Positions 52,100-52,136 of a stretch of DNA of 52,136 bases are shown in pieces. The DNA comes from Bacteroidales bacterium (lineage in GTDB: Bacteria > Bacteroidota > Bacteroidia > Bacteroidales > Rikenellaceae). A program made the position numbers and the translations under genes. The stretch covers positions 1 through 52,136 of the forward strand of contig CASPAC010000009.1 in assembly GCA_949419965.1 (NCBI GenBank). The letters are read 5' to 3'. The notes beneath the pieces are model-generated. The model made no database searches. It saw nothing but the letters and a program-made list of their open reading frames with translations, and was not told the origin of the DNA. The first letter of the stretch is position 1; every line of letters starts with the position of its first letter.

Positions 52100-52136
52100 T
52101 CAGTAGTTTGTCATTCTGAGGAGCAGAGCGACGAAG

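Overview
The window looks like a chromosomal contig from a gut Bacteroidales bacterium, most likely Alistipes or a close Rikenellaceae relative. The signs are high GC, two SusC/SusD pairs, GldH, a fused MurF-alanine racemase, an MlaD-MutS2 neighbourhood, a Bacteroidetes-type LptD, and promoters of the Bacteroidetes form TTG-N19-21-TAnnTTTG. The genus is inferred from general features. Both ends lie in inverted copies of one non-coding repeat, so the window is probably a whole contig that broke at repeats.

Layout. 1-651: non-coding repeat A. 652-3345 (-): ricT/PSP1, gldH, trmB. 3525-4889 (-): MATE exporter behind a triple promoter palindrome. 4890-5722: repeats. 5723-6796 (-): yraN, pepE. 6975-10512 (+): acpP, fabF, rnc, radC. 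10513-11660: repeats, including a variable-region-like cassette and element B. 11772-12998 (+): waaA. 13238-14524 (-): cysteine desulfidase family. 14850-16116 (+): flavodoxin-ferredoxin protein and a frameshifted acetyltransferase. 16223-17578 (-): small membrane protein, Hsp20, tRNA-Phe. 17713-17971: second variable-region-like cassette. 18490-29683: two divergent SusC/SusD systems flanking a tyrosine recombinase. 30065-32578 (+): flavodiiron protein, UDP-glucose dehydrogenase. 32860-37631 (-): small membrane protein, mutL, rhomboid, EEP phosphatase, YhcH. 38178-40767 (-): rsmI, grpE, dnaJ. 41133-48357 (-): amidase, mlaD, mutS2, murF-alr. 48606-51449 (+): LptD-like. 51450-end: element C.

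Main biology. (1) Two divergent susC genes share an exact-looking 350 bp inverted repeat that covers leader, signal peptide and N-terminal domain. It encloses 1804 bp holding a tyrosine recombinase and one strong promoter aimed at the left susC. This is a self-contained phase switch of the kind known for SusC/SusD proteins in Bacteroides fragilis. (2) A family of about 65-75 bp imperfect palindromes, often in tandem, carries complete promoters before unrelated housekeeping genes. The inner stems covary between copies and the -33 TTG lies in the stem. (3) Two 62-codon intergenic cassettes are collinear, with a fixed scaffold and hypervariable sites, like the C-terminal variable regions of diversity-generating retroelement targets. 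Neither has a protein body, and no reverse transcriptase is in the window. (4) Three copies of a 310-345 bp structured non-coding element (A, B, C) share a left-end block with those cassettes.

Envelope functions dominate the rest: Kdo transfer, LptD-like LPS assembly, peptidoglycan synthesis and cleavage, MlaD lipid transport and nutrient uptake. DNA repair and protein-quality genes make up most of what remains.
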